From: VAZQ01 sp046733355
GTDB taxonomy: Bacteria > Pseudomonadota > Alphaproteobacteria > Rhizobiales > Xanthobacteraceae
Assembly (NCBI GenBank): GCA_046733355.1
Contig: JBKPOZ010000023.1
Location: 1 to 5,260, forward strand
Reading direction: 5' to 3'
DNA: 5,260 nt
Shown here: piece by piece, positions 1 through 5,260 of the stretch
How the letters are laid out: each line of letters starts with the position of its first letter
How positions within the stretch are numbered: the first letter of the stretch is position 1
Program-made: the position numbers and the translations under genes
The notes under the pieces: generated by a model
Told to the model about the DNA's origin: nothing
The model's input: the letters and a program-made list of their open reading frames with translations, nothing else
The model's database searches: none

Positions 1-113
1 GCGGTAATCAGCGCGTTATTGGCAACGGAGCGTTCTAACACAATCTTCACCTGCCAGGAGCTTTCGGCAATTTAACGACGGAAACGCGCTTCGGCTCCCG
101 GATCGCAGATTGT
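1..113. other. Upstream leader of the operon, possibly the end of a preceding gene
   Basis: This stretch has no complete gene. Plus frame 1 is open from the left edge to a TAA at 73-75 (24 codons, ending ...CQELSAI), so it could be the 3' end of an upstream reading frame. Its codons (TTA, TTG, ACA) are less GC-biased than those of the genes that follow, which argues mildly against coding. A TTGGCA at 19-24 matches the -35 consensus at five of six positions, but the sequence 17 bases further on (AATCTT) is a poor -10, so no promoter is called. The operon promoter should lie here or further left. Confidence 0.3.
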
Positions 114-1154
114 ATGCTCGGGAGTCTGATTGCCGGGAAAGAAACGCGGGTGCAAGAAAATAGAGTGGCGACAAAAGGCAGGTCGCTCTGGTATGTCGCG
201 CCAGGCCGGGCCGAGTTCCGCGATGAGCGGGTGCCGCCGCCAAAGATGGGAGAGGTGCAGGTTGTCGCGCTGTTCGGCGCGATCAGCCGCGGCACCGAGC
301 GTCTCGTGCATGCAGGCAGGGTGCCTGCGAGTGAGTATGAGCGCATGCGCGCGCCGCATATGGGCGGCGCATTCCCGTTTCCCGTCAAATACGGCTATGC
401 CACCGTCGGAAGGATTGAGCAAGGTCCCGTCGAATTGCGCGGCCGCACAGTGTTCACGCTTCATCCACATCAGGACGTTTTTAACATTGCGGTCGAGGCG
501 GTCCTGCCGGTGCCCGACAGTGTCCCGCCGCAGCGCGCCGCGCTGGCAGCGAACATGGAGACCGCACTAAATGCGTTGTGGGATGGGAAGCCCGGCGCGT
601 GCGATCGCATTGGTGTGGTAGGAGGAGGGCTCGTCGGGTTGCTGTGCGCTTACCTGTGCGCACAACTTCCGGGCGTCGAGGTCACCGTCATCGACATTGT
701 CCGCTCGCGGAGCGAGCTTGCCGGCATCATCGGCGCACGCTTTGCTTCCTCAGCGGATGATCTCGCGGACTGCGACGTGGTCTTCCACGCCAGCGGCACC
801 GCATCGGGTCTGGCAACGGCACTCCGCATCGCCGGAGATGAGGCTGCAATCGTGGAGTTGAGCTGGTACGGCAGCGGCGAGATCGCCATTCCGCTCGGCG
901 AGGCTTTTCACAGTCGGCGCCTGCAACTCCGCTCGAGCCAGGTCGGAAAGGTCGCTCCATCGCACCGCGCGCGCTGGTCGCCTGCGCGCCGGCTCTCTGC
1001 CGCCCTCGCGCTCCTGCGCGATCCCGTGCTCGATGCGCTCATTGCCCCGCCTCTCTCATTCGGGGACTTGCCGGCTACCCTGGAGAGCGTGTTCACCGGC
1101 GAGCCCGGTTCAGTATGTCCACTGATCCGGTATCCGGCAGCCGAGAGGTCATAG
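114..1154 (+). CDS. MDR-superfamily (zinc-type alcohol dehydrogenase-like) oxidoreductase, BchC-like group
   Basis: This is a cytosolic medium-chain dehydrogenase/reductase of up to 346 residues, probably NAD(H)-dependent; its substrate is unknown. The N-terminal GroES-like half carries ISRGTE at 57-62, then YGYATVG at 93-99 and HPHQ at 117-120. A Rossmann half follows, with GVVGGGLVG at 167-175 and an acidic residue (D194 in VIDIV) at the end of the second strand, as in NAD-binding members. The catalytic zinc Cys and the GHE His of classical alcohol dehydrogenases are replaced by Ser58 and by YGY. This pattern recalls the MDR branch containing BchC, the bacteriochlorophyllide hydroxyethyl dehydrogenase. 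The start is uncertain. ATG 114 gives the longest protein but has no good ribosome site. GTG 150 has GGGAAAG eight bases upstream. GTG 165 (ATKGRSLWYV) best fits the family N-terminus as I remember it. It is the first gene of a four-gene co-directional operon. The family call is firm, the reaction is not. Confidence 0.85.
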   Translation: MLGSLIAGKETRVQENRVATKGRSLWYVAPGRAEFRDERVPPPKMGEVQVVALFGAISRGTERLVHAGRVPASEYERMRAPHMGGAFPFPVKYGYATVGRIEQGPVELRGRTVFTLHPHQDVFNIAVEAVLPVPDSVPPQRAALAANMETALNALWDGKPGACDRIGVVGGGLVGLLCAYLCAQLPGVEVTVIDIVRSRSELAGIIGARFASSADDLADCDVVFHASGTASGLATALRIAGDEAAIVELSWYGSGEIAIPLGEAFHSRRLQLRSSQVGKVAPSHRARWSPARRLSAALALLRDPVLDALIAPPLSFGDLPATLESVFTGEPGSVCPLIRYPAAERS

Positions 1155-1573
1155 CAAAAAAGGGCGCAGCTCTGTACGCAGTCGAAGTCACCGAACACAT
1201 AATGGTTGCACACTCGTTTCGCGGGGAGACTTTTGGCCCGGCGCAGCAAGTGCACGGGGCGACCCTTGTTGTCCGCGTAGCGTTCCTGGCCGATCAGCTG
1301 GACCAGTACGGCATCGTTGTCGATATCGCGGCGGCACATGGCGTGTTGCGAGAACTGCTTCGTCCCCTGAACTATCGCAACCTTGACGAGCTGCCGCAGT
1401 TTGCGGGCGTGAACACGACAACGGAATTTTTGGCCAAATATGTGTTTGACGGCGTGGCAGCCCTTGCGCGTGAAGGAAAGCTCGGCCGGAACGGCCGCGA
1501 CCTGCACGGCCTCCGGGTGACGATCGCCGAATCGCCTCTCGCCCGCGCCTCGTATGAGGCGCGCCTGTGGTGA
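1115..1573 (+). CDS. 6-pyruvoyl-tetrahydropterin synthase / QueD-family protein with altered active site
   Basis: This small protein (152 residues from ATG 1115) has the tunnelling T-fold of PTPS/QueD enzymes, which act on dihydroneopterin triphosphate. Recognisable elements from ATG numbering are VAHSF (first zinc-ligand position, H33), VHGAT at 46-50, VVDI at 68-71, LNYRNLDELP at 85-94, NTTTEF at 100-105 and the pterin-anchoring Glu in AES (E139). Several usual residues are missing. The third zinc ligand is Ala (HGA for HGH). No Cys lies in the short segment before HGA. The Asp-His pair of the LDH motif reads Asn86-Tyr87. The protein is therefore a divergent subfamily, and canonical PTPS or QueD activity should not be assumed. 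Start: ATG 1115 overlaps the dehydrogenase gene by 40 bp and has a weak ribosome site. The conserved part begins at LYAVEV, where CTG 1172 has AAGGG seven bases upstream. The stop overlaps the next gene. Confidence 0.88.
   Translation: MSTDPVSGSREVIAKKGAALYAVEVTEHIMVAHSFRGETFGPAQQVHGATLVVRVAFLADQLDQYGIVVDIAAAHGVLRELLRPLNYRNLDELPQFAGVNTTTEFLAKYVFDGVAALAREGKLGRNGRDLHGLRVTIAESPLARASYEARLW
1160..1164 (+). promoter_or_regulatory. Ribosome binding site that may set a CTG start for the PTPS-like gene
   Basis: AAGGG sits seven bases before CTG 1172, just after the TAG (1152-1154) that ends the dehydrogenase gene. It is the best-placed ribosome site near the point where family similarity begins (LYAVEV). 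No in-frame ATG, GTG or TTG lies between ATG 1115 and CTG 1172. Initiation at CTG is rare, so this is a suggestion only. Confidence 0.35.
1556..1559 (+). promoter_or_regulatory. Ribosome binding site of the glycosyltransferase gene
   Basis: GAGG, inside the last codons of the PTPS-like gene, lies seven bases before GTG 1567 and ten before GTG 1570. The spacing favours GTG 1567, while GTG 1570 would give the classic GTGA stop/start overlap. Confidence 0.45.
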
Positions 1574-2610
1574 AGGCGCTCGCTTTTGCGGTGCCCGGAG
1601 AGCTTACGATCCCAACCGGTGGCTACGGCTATGCGCGCCGCATGATTGCCGAGCTGAACGCGCTTGGCTGGGATATCCACCTGCTCAATCTCAGCATTGA
1701 TTTTCCCTGGCCAACCGCACTTACGCGTGCGCGGGCGAATGCAGTGCTCGGCGCGGTGCCGGGCGATTGGCCACTGGTCATCGACGGTCTGGCTTATGGG
1801 GTCCTTGCCGACATTGCGGAAAAACTGGGCGAAACGCACCGCCTCGTTGCGCTGGTGCACCACCCGCTTGCGCTGGAATCCGGATTGGCTGCCGAGCAAT
1901 CCGCAGCCTTGCACGCGTGCGAGGAGACCGCGTTAAGGTTTGCGCGCCATGTCATTGCCTCGAGCTGCACGACCAAGCGGCTCCTCGTGTCCGACTTCAA
2001 CGTACCGGCTGAGCGAGTGAGCGTCGTCTCGCCGGGCACCGACCCGTACACGGCGCGCGCGCGCACGCAGAGCGCGCATGTCCGGCTTCTTGCCGTCGGC
2101 TCCGTGGTGCCCCGCAAGGGTTACGATCTTCTCGTTGCTGCGCTGGCGCGCCTGCGCGATTTGCCGTGGACACTCCTGATCGTTGGCGACTGCTCGCGCA
2201 GCCCGGAAATCGTGCAGCAGCTCGAATGCGACATCGCACGGCTCAATCTTAGCGAACGCGTCGTGTTGCGCGGCGCCGTCAGCAGCGACGAAATCGGGCC
2301 GATTTACGACGCGGCCGATGTGTTCGTGTTGCCCTCCCGCTATGAAGGGTATGGCATGGCCTACGCAGAGGCGGTGGCGCACGGACTGCCGGTTATAGGC
2401 ACGATGGCGGGTGCAGTGCCTGAGACAGTCCCGGAAGGTGCGGGCATCCTGGTGCCTCCGGACGACATCGATGCGCTCGCTTGCGCGCTTCACCGCCTCA
2501 TCGAGAGCCCCACCGAGCGCGAAAAACTCGCGGCGGCCGCGCGTTCCAGCAGGTTTCCGTCATGGCGTGAGCAGGGCGCGCGGTTCAGTCAACTTCTTGA
2601 ACGCCTGTGA
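1567..2610 (+). CDS. GT-B fold glycosyltransferase, family 4 (GT4)
   Basis: This is a cytosolic retaining-type glycosyltransferase of 347 residues that would move a sugar from a nucleotide-sugar donor to an acceptor. The N-terminal Rossmann-like domain has a glycine loop (TGGYGYARR, 17-25) and VHHP at 97-100, where GT4 enzymes often have a catalytic-site His. The C-terminal domain begins around 172 with LLAVGSVVPRKGYDLL; its R183 and K184 occupy the usual diphosphate-binding position. It ends with the EX7E motif from E260 to E268 (EGYGMAYAE), followed by AHGLPVIG. The length is normal and there is no signal peptide or membrane segment. It starts at tandem GTG codons overlapping the previous stop and ends in a GTGA overlap with the methyltransferase gene, so translation is probably coupled on both sides. 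The setting suggests a small-molecule (pterin- or pyrimidine-type) acceptor, not lipopolysaccharide, but this is inference. Donor and acceptor cannot be read from the sequence. Confidence 0.93.
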   Translation: MVKALAFAVPGELTIPTGGYGYARRMIAELNALGWDIHLLNLSIDFPWPTALTRARANAVLGAVPGDWPLVIDGLAYGVLADIAEKLGETHRLVALVHHPLALESGLAAEQSAALHACEETALRFARHVIASSCTTKRLLVSDFNVPAERVSVVSPGTDPYTARARTQSAHVRLLAVGSVVPRKGYDLLVAALARLRDLPWTLLIVGDCSRSPEIVQQLECDIARLNLSERVVLRGAVSSDEIGPIYDAADVFVLPSRYEGYGMAYAEAVAHGLPVIGTMAGAVPETVPEGAGILVPPDDIDALACALHRLIESPTEREKLAAAARSSRFPSWREQGARFSQLLERL

Positions 2611-3410
2611 GCCGGTTTTCCGCCGAATGGCTAAACTTGCGTGAGCCCTACGACATTGCGGCGCGCAATCCAGTCCTGCTTGACGCCGTAAGAAAGACTT
2701 TTTGTGATCGCGCGGCGATTTCCGTCCTTGATCTCGCCTGCGGCACCGGTTCAACCGTTCGCGCCCTATCTGCGGTCTTGCCACGATGCCAGCAATGGCA
2801 TCTCGTCGATTATGACGCGAGCCACCTGGGCCAGGCCGCCGCCCTGGCCTGCCCGCCGCACCGGATGATCACGACAAAAACGATCGACCTGGCGCATCAG
2901 CTCGATTGCGCGCTTGACGGCTCAGTGCAGTTTGTCACCACGTCCGCTTTGCTCGATCTGGTCTCGTCCGAATGGCTCGACATGCTAATCACGGCCTTGG
3001 CTGCACGCCGGCTGCCGTTCTATGCCGCGCTCACCTGCGACGGATGCACTGTTGTCGAGCCGGCCGATGCTTTGGATGTCGAGTTGATCGCGTGCTTCAA
3101 TTGCCACCAGCGAAGCGACAAAGGCTTTGGCCCGGCGCTCGGGCCCGCAGCAAGTAACGCGCTGGCACAAGGGTTCGAGCAGCGCGGCTACGCGTGCCTG
3201 CAGGGGAGATCCGATTGGGTCCTGGGCATGGACGACGTCGCCATTCAGGAAGCGGTGTTCCAGGACTGGGCGACGACAGCCGACGGCAAATTATCCAGCG
3301 CGGAAGTGCAGGCCTGGCTGGCGCGACGCCGCGCGCATCTTGGGCAACGCCGCTCAACCCTGCGTGTCGGTCATGTGGATTGCTTTGCCTTGCCGATAGG
3401 CATGCGTTGA
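2607..3410 (+). CDS. Class I SAM-dependent methyltransferase
   Basis: This 267-residue cytosolic protein should transfer a methyl group from S-adenosylmethionine to a small-molecule acceptor. Motif I is VLDLACGTGSTVRAL at 40-54, the SAM-binding glycine loop. The acidic end of strand two is VDYD at 67-70. A strand-four region, TTSALLDLVSSEWLDML at 111-127, follows. Further on, DKGFGPALGP at 171-180 and SDWVLG at 202-207 look like conserved substrate-side segments, though I cannot name the subfamily. No zinc-finger or RNA-binding part is apparent, which fits a metabolite methylase. GTG 2607 forms a GTGA overlap with the glycosyltransferase stop. No ribosome site is visible before it, so translation probably depends on coupling. 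The last 40 bases overlap the oppositely oriented reductase gene, so there is no room for a normal terminator. The product and the methylated atom are unknown. Confidence 0.9.
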   Translation: MSRFSAEWLNLREPYDIAARNPVLLDAVRKTFCDRAAISVLDLACGTGSTVRALSAVLPRCQQWHLVDYDASHLGQAAALACPPHRMITTKTIDLAHQLDCALDGSVQFVTTSALLDLVSSEWLDMLITALAARRLPFYAALTCDGCTVVEPADALDVELIACFNCHQRSDKGFGPALGPAASNALAQGFEQRGYACLQGRSDWVLGMDDVAIQEAVFQDWATTADGKLSSAEVQAWLARRRAHLGQRRSTLRVGHVDCFALPIGMR

Positions 3411-4183
3411 GAGCTTAGATCGCAGTCGAGCAAAATATCTGTTCCGAGGACGTGAGCACGGATCGCCACGTGCAACGCATCGGCGATCTTCCTGGGAGCC
3501 GGCAGTGAAAGGCTGGTGCGCCCGGCTCCGAGGATGATCGGAGCGACAAGCACGTGCAGGCGATCAAGACAGCGCGCCGCAAGAAAACGCGACAGCGTAT
3601 CGGCGCCGCCTTCAATCAGGATACGCCGGAAGCCGCGCTCGGCCAAAGCAGCGAGAATTGTTGCCGGTGCGATCTGACCGTCCTGCAACGGCAGCGCTAC
3701 TGTTTCAACATCGGAAGCGAGCGCGCCGGTTTTGCTGTGCGAACTGCGGATCACTATCCTGCGCGAGGCGTCAGCGCGCAGCACGCGCGGAGCTGCCGGA
3801 AGCCGGCCTTGCGGATCGATGATCACGCGTGCCGGATTCGGCCCCTCGACCCGACGCACGGTGAGCTGGGGATCATCGGCAATTACCGTGCCGACACCGA
3901 CCACGACGGCGTCAACCAGGGCGCGCAAACGGTGCAAATGATCAAGCCCGGCGTCCCCATTGATGTAATGTGAATGGCCGCTGGGCGTGGCGACCCGTGC
4001 ATCGATTGATTGCCCGCACTGGCCTACGACGATGAGGTCGTCGATCAGTCCTCGTCGCAACGGGTCGAAAATCCCGGCCCAGCAATGCGGCAATGAACCA
4101 TCCGGCTCTCGAAACGTTTTCAGCACGAGCCGCCAATCGTCATGGAGATCGCCGGAAGGCGTGCTTGCGCCGTGTGCGGTCAT
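3371..4183 (-). CDS. Stand-alone RibD C-terminal-type (pyrimidine) reductase
   Basis: This 270-residue protein has the dihydrofolate-reductase-like fold of the RibD C-terminal domain, which uses NADPH to reduce the ribosyl side chain of the riboflavin pyrimidine intermediate to ribityl. Seen motifs are GQSIDARVAT at 57-66 (usually SxDGR), HRLRALVDAVVVGVGTV at 84-100 with ADDPQLTVR at 102-110, NPARVIIDPQGRL at 116-128, RILIEGGADTLSRFL at 187-201 and VAPIILGAGR at 213-222. The zinc deaminase domain of bifunctional RibD (HAE and PCxxC-type motifs) is absent. About 50 residues precede the reductase core instead, rich in Trp and Pro and of unknown role. ATG 4183 lacks a clear ribosome site. The gene is divergent from the GTP cyclohydrolase II gene, whose pathway product it could reduce, and converges on the methyltransferase gene. 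It may act on a riboflavin intermediate or on a related specialised metabolite. Confidence 0.92.
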   Translation of the reverse strand: MTAHGASTPSGDLHDDWRLVLKTFREPDGSLPHCWAGIFDPLRRGLIDDLIVVGQCGQSIDARVATPSGHSHYINGDAGLDHLHRLRALVDAVVVGVGTVIADDPQLTVRRVEGPNPARVIIDPQGRLPAAPRVLRADASRRIVIRSSHSKTGALASDVETVALPLQDGQIAPATILAALAERGFRRILIEGGADTLSRFLAARCLDRLHVLVAPIILGAGRTSLSLPAPRKIADALHVAIRAHVLGTDILLDCDLSSQRMPIGKAKQST

Positions 4184-4222
4184 TGAAAAGCAGAAGCGCT
4201 ACGCCAGAAAAGTGGCAGGACC

Positions 4223-4228
4223 ATTTTA
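4223..4228 (-). promoter_or_regulatory. Candidate -10 element for the reductase gene
   Basis: Read on the minus strand this is TAAAAT, one mismatch from TATAAT, about 40 bases before the reductase ATG. The hexamers 17 or 18 bases upstream are poor -35 matches, so the call rests on the -10 and on local A/T richness. Confidence 0.3.
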
Positions 4229-4302
4229 AACTCCAGCCGCGAATGGAATAAATCGTCTCCCTCGGCATTCTCATTAACGATAGCAGGCCCCATATGTGCC
4301 CG

Positions 4303-4312
4303 GTTGCGCAAC
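4303..4312. repeat. Perfect 10-bp palindrome, possible operator
   Basis: GTTGCGCAAC equals its own reverse complement and lies midway between the divergent genes, about 20 bases before the GTP cyclohydrolase II ATG. The position suits a repressor site acting on that gene. A 10-bp palindrome can also occur by chance in DNA of this composition, and no second copy was noticed in the window. Confidence 0.3.
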
Positions 4313-4331
4313 GTTGATTTATAGACTGGCT

Positions 4332-5260
4332 ATGAGTGGCAGTTGGCAAAAAGATCTGTTGGGAAATCCCGCTCTGGTAGAGGTCGAGCGCGGGCTGGGG
4401 GAGTTCAACGCAGGCCGGCCGGTATTGATCGGGTCGGGTTGTGCAACGGTTATGGCTCTGCCCGTCGACGGCATGAGCAATGCAAGCCTCGCGGCTTTTC
4501 GCAACGCTTGCGCGCCCAATCTGCCGTATCTCCTGGTGACTGCGCGGCGCGCGCGCGTCCTCGGCATAGCGGGTTCGGGGCCTGCCGCATTGGCTATCGG
4601 CGAGGTGATCGACGCCTCCGGACTCCTTGCGCTGGCTGCCGAGAACAAACCGTGCCGGCAAGTTCATGCGCTGCGCCCCGGCCCGGGAGCGAATGCAGCG
4701 ATCGAGCTCGCCAAGCTCGCGCATCGTTTGCCGGCGCTGCTCGTGGGTGACAGGCCGGCGAGCGATGATGTGCCGTTTGTGAGCGTGGCTGCCGAGGCAA
4801 TCCTGCAATTTCGCCGAGCGGCCAGTGCATCGCTCGCCATTGCGGCAGAAGCGACGGTACCGCTGAATGGGGGATTTGCCGCGCGCTTCGTGGTTTTTCG
4901 CGACTCGACGGGCGGCTCTCCCGTTGCGGTGGTGGTCGGCAGCCCGGATGTCACGAAGCCGGTGGCCGTGCGCCTGCATTCCGCCTGTCTCACTGGCGAT
5001 GTGTTCGGCTCGCGTCGCTGCGACTGTGGCGATCAACTGCGCCTGGCTTTGGCACAGCTGCAGCAGCATGGCGGGGGAATTATTCTCTACCTGGAGCAGG
5101 AAGGCCGCGGCTTGGGCCTCGCCAACAAGATGCGGTCGTATCAGCTCCAGGATGCCGGACTCGACACCGTCGATGCCAATACTGTGCTGGGGTTCGATGA
5201 TGATGAGCGGGACTATGGCCTGGCGGTTCGCATGTTGCAGACGCTCGGTTGCACACGGGT
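4332..5260 (+). CDS. ribA: GTP cyclohydrolase II (RibA type) with N-terminal degenerate RibB-like domain; partial, runs off the right edge
   Basis: The frame is open from ATG 4332 to the window end (about 310 residues seen, C-terminus missing). GTP cyclohydrolase II opens the GTP imidazole ring, releases formate and pyrophosphate, and gives the first pyrimidine of riboflavin-type pathways. The C-terminal domain (from about 180) has LHSACLTGD, with zinc ligands C219, C230 and C232 (C-x10-C-x-C), then EQEGRGLGLANK at 255-266. Y270, D291 and R293 match E. coli RibA Y105, D126 and R128, so it looks active. The N-terminal 180 residues resemble DHBP synthase in outline: GRPVLI near 28, then NAAIELAKLAHRLPALLV at 121-138, the counterpart of the RibB TEAavdLarLAG segment. 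However, the acidic RibB loop and the active-site His are missing. There is no ribosome site before ATG 4332. In-frame TTG 4314 and GTG 4296 are alternative starts. Confidence 0.93.
   Translation, partial: MSGSWQKDLLGNPALVEVERGLGEFNAGRPVLIGSGCATVMALPVDGMSNASLAAFRNACAPNLPYLLVTARRARVLGIAGSGPAALAIGEVIDASGLLALAAENKPCRQVHALRPGPGANAAIELAKLAHRLPALLVGDRPASDDVPFVSVAAEAILQFRRAASASLAIAAEATVPLNGGFAARFVVFRDSTGGSPVAVVVGSPDVTKPVAVRLHSACLTGDVFGSRRCDCGDQLRLALAQLQQHGGGIILYLEQEGRGLGLANKMRSYQLQDAGLDTVDANTVLGFDDDERDYGLAVRMLQTLGCTR

Larger units (their letters stand above)
4184..4331. promoter_or_regulatory. Divergent intergenic region between the reductase and GTP cyclohydrolase II genes
   Basis: This 148-bp region is visibly richer in A/T than the flanking genes and must hold the start signals for both divergent genes. 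On the minus strand, TAAAAT (complement of 4223-4228) matches the -10 consensus at five of six positions, would start transcription near 4216, and has no clear -35. On the plus strand, TATAGA at 4320-4325 ends seven bases before ATG 4332. The perfect palindrome GTTGCGCAAC lies at 4303-4312. I see no FMN riboswitch-like pattern. Confidence 0.45.

Noticed and set aside
19..47. Promoter-like TTGGCA / AATCTT pair before the operon
   Set aside because: The -35 part is good but the -10 part matches only about half the consensus, so it was not called as a promoter.
908..1507. Minus-strand open frame of 199 codons across the dehydrogenase and PTPS-like genes
   Set aside because: It lies wholly opposite two convincing plus-strand genes and shows no family motif.
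2053..2069. Alternating purine-pyrimidine GC tract that could form Z-DNA
   Set aside because: It lies inside the glycosyltransferase gene, encodes an Ala/Arg linker between the two domains, and is expected in DNA this GC-rich.
3386..3402. Short hairpin (TGCCT/AGGCA) near the end of the methyltransferase gene, considered as a terminator
   Set aside because: The stem is only five base pairs, no T-run follows, and it lies within both coding regions.
4027..4043. Inverted repeat CGACGA/TCGTCG
   Set aside because: It falls inside the reductase gene at an Asp-Asp pair (IDDLIVVG) and is explained by codon use.
4140..5069. Long minus-strand open frame (309 codons) opposite the GTP cyclohydrolase II gene
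   Set aside because: It is the mirror of a GC-rich coding frame. Its product is rich in Arg, His and Gln with no recognisable motif, while the plus strand has full RibA motifs.
1..5260. CRISPR arrays, tRNA or rRNA genes, insertion sequences, long direct repeats
   Set aside because: None was seen; nearly all the window is accounted for by six protein genes.

Overview
The window is gene-dense, GC-rich DNA from what looks like a high-GC proteobacterium. The codon third positions are strongly G/C, GTG starts are frequent, and genes are coupled by 4-base stop/start overlaps. An alphaproteobacterial (rhizobial-type) origin is my best guess from the gene content, but this is inference and no marker gene is present to fix it.

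Layout, left to right. Positions 1-113 are a leader, or the tail of an unseen gene. Four plus-strand genes then run as one tight operon: an MDR-superfamily dehydrogenase (about 114-1154), a 6-pyruvoyl-tetrahydropterin synthase-like protein (1115 or 1172 to 1573), a GT-B family-4 glycosyltransferase (1567-2610) and a class I SAM-dependent methyltransferase (2607-3410). A minus-strand gene for a stand-alone RibD C-terminal-type pyrimidine reductase (3371-4183) converges on the methyltransferase and overlaps its end by 40 bp. After a 148-bp divergent intergenic region comes a plus-strand RibA-type GTP cyclohydrolase II (4332 to beyond 5260). Its N-terminal half looks like a degenerate DHBP synthase (RibB) domain. 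It runs off the right edge.

How they may work together. GTP cyclohydrolase II and the reductase give the opening steps of riboflavin-type chemistry: GTP to a diaminopyrimidinone ribosylamine phosphate, then to its ribitylamine. No deaminase, no active RibB, no lumazine synthase and no riboflavin synthase are visible. Instead the same cluster carries a pterin-synthase fold protein with altered active-site residues, a dehydrogenase without the usual zinc ligands, a glycosyltransferase and a methyltransferase. The simplest reading is a dedicated pathway for a GTP-derived, pterin- or pyrimidine-like small molecule that is reduced, methylated and glycosylated. It is unlikely to be a housekeeping riboflavin locus. 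The product cannot be read from the sequence. I have the impression that similar gene sets recur in Alphaproteobacteria, but I could not verify this here.
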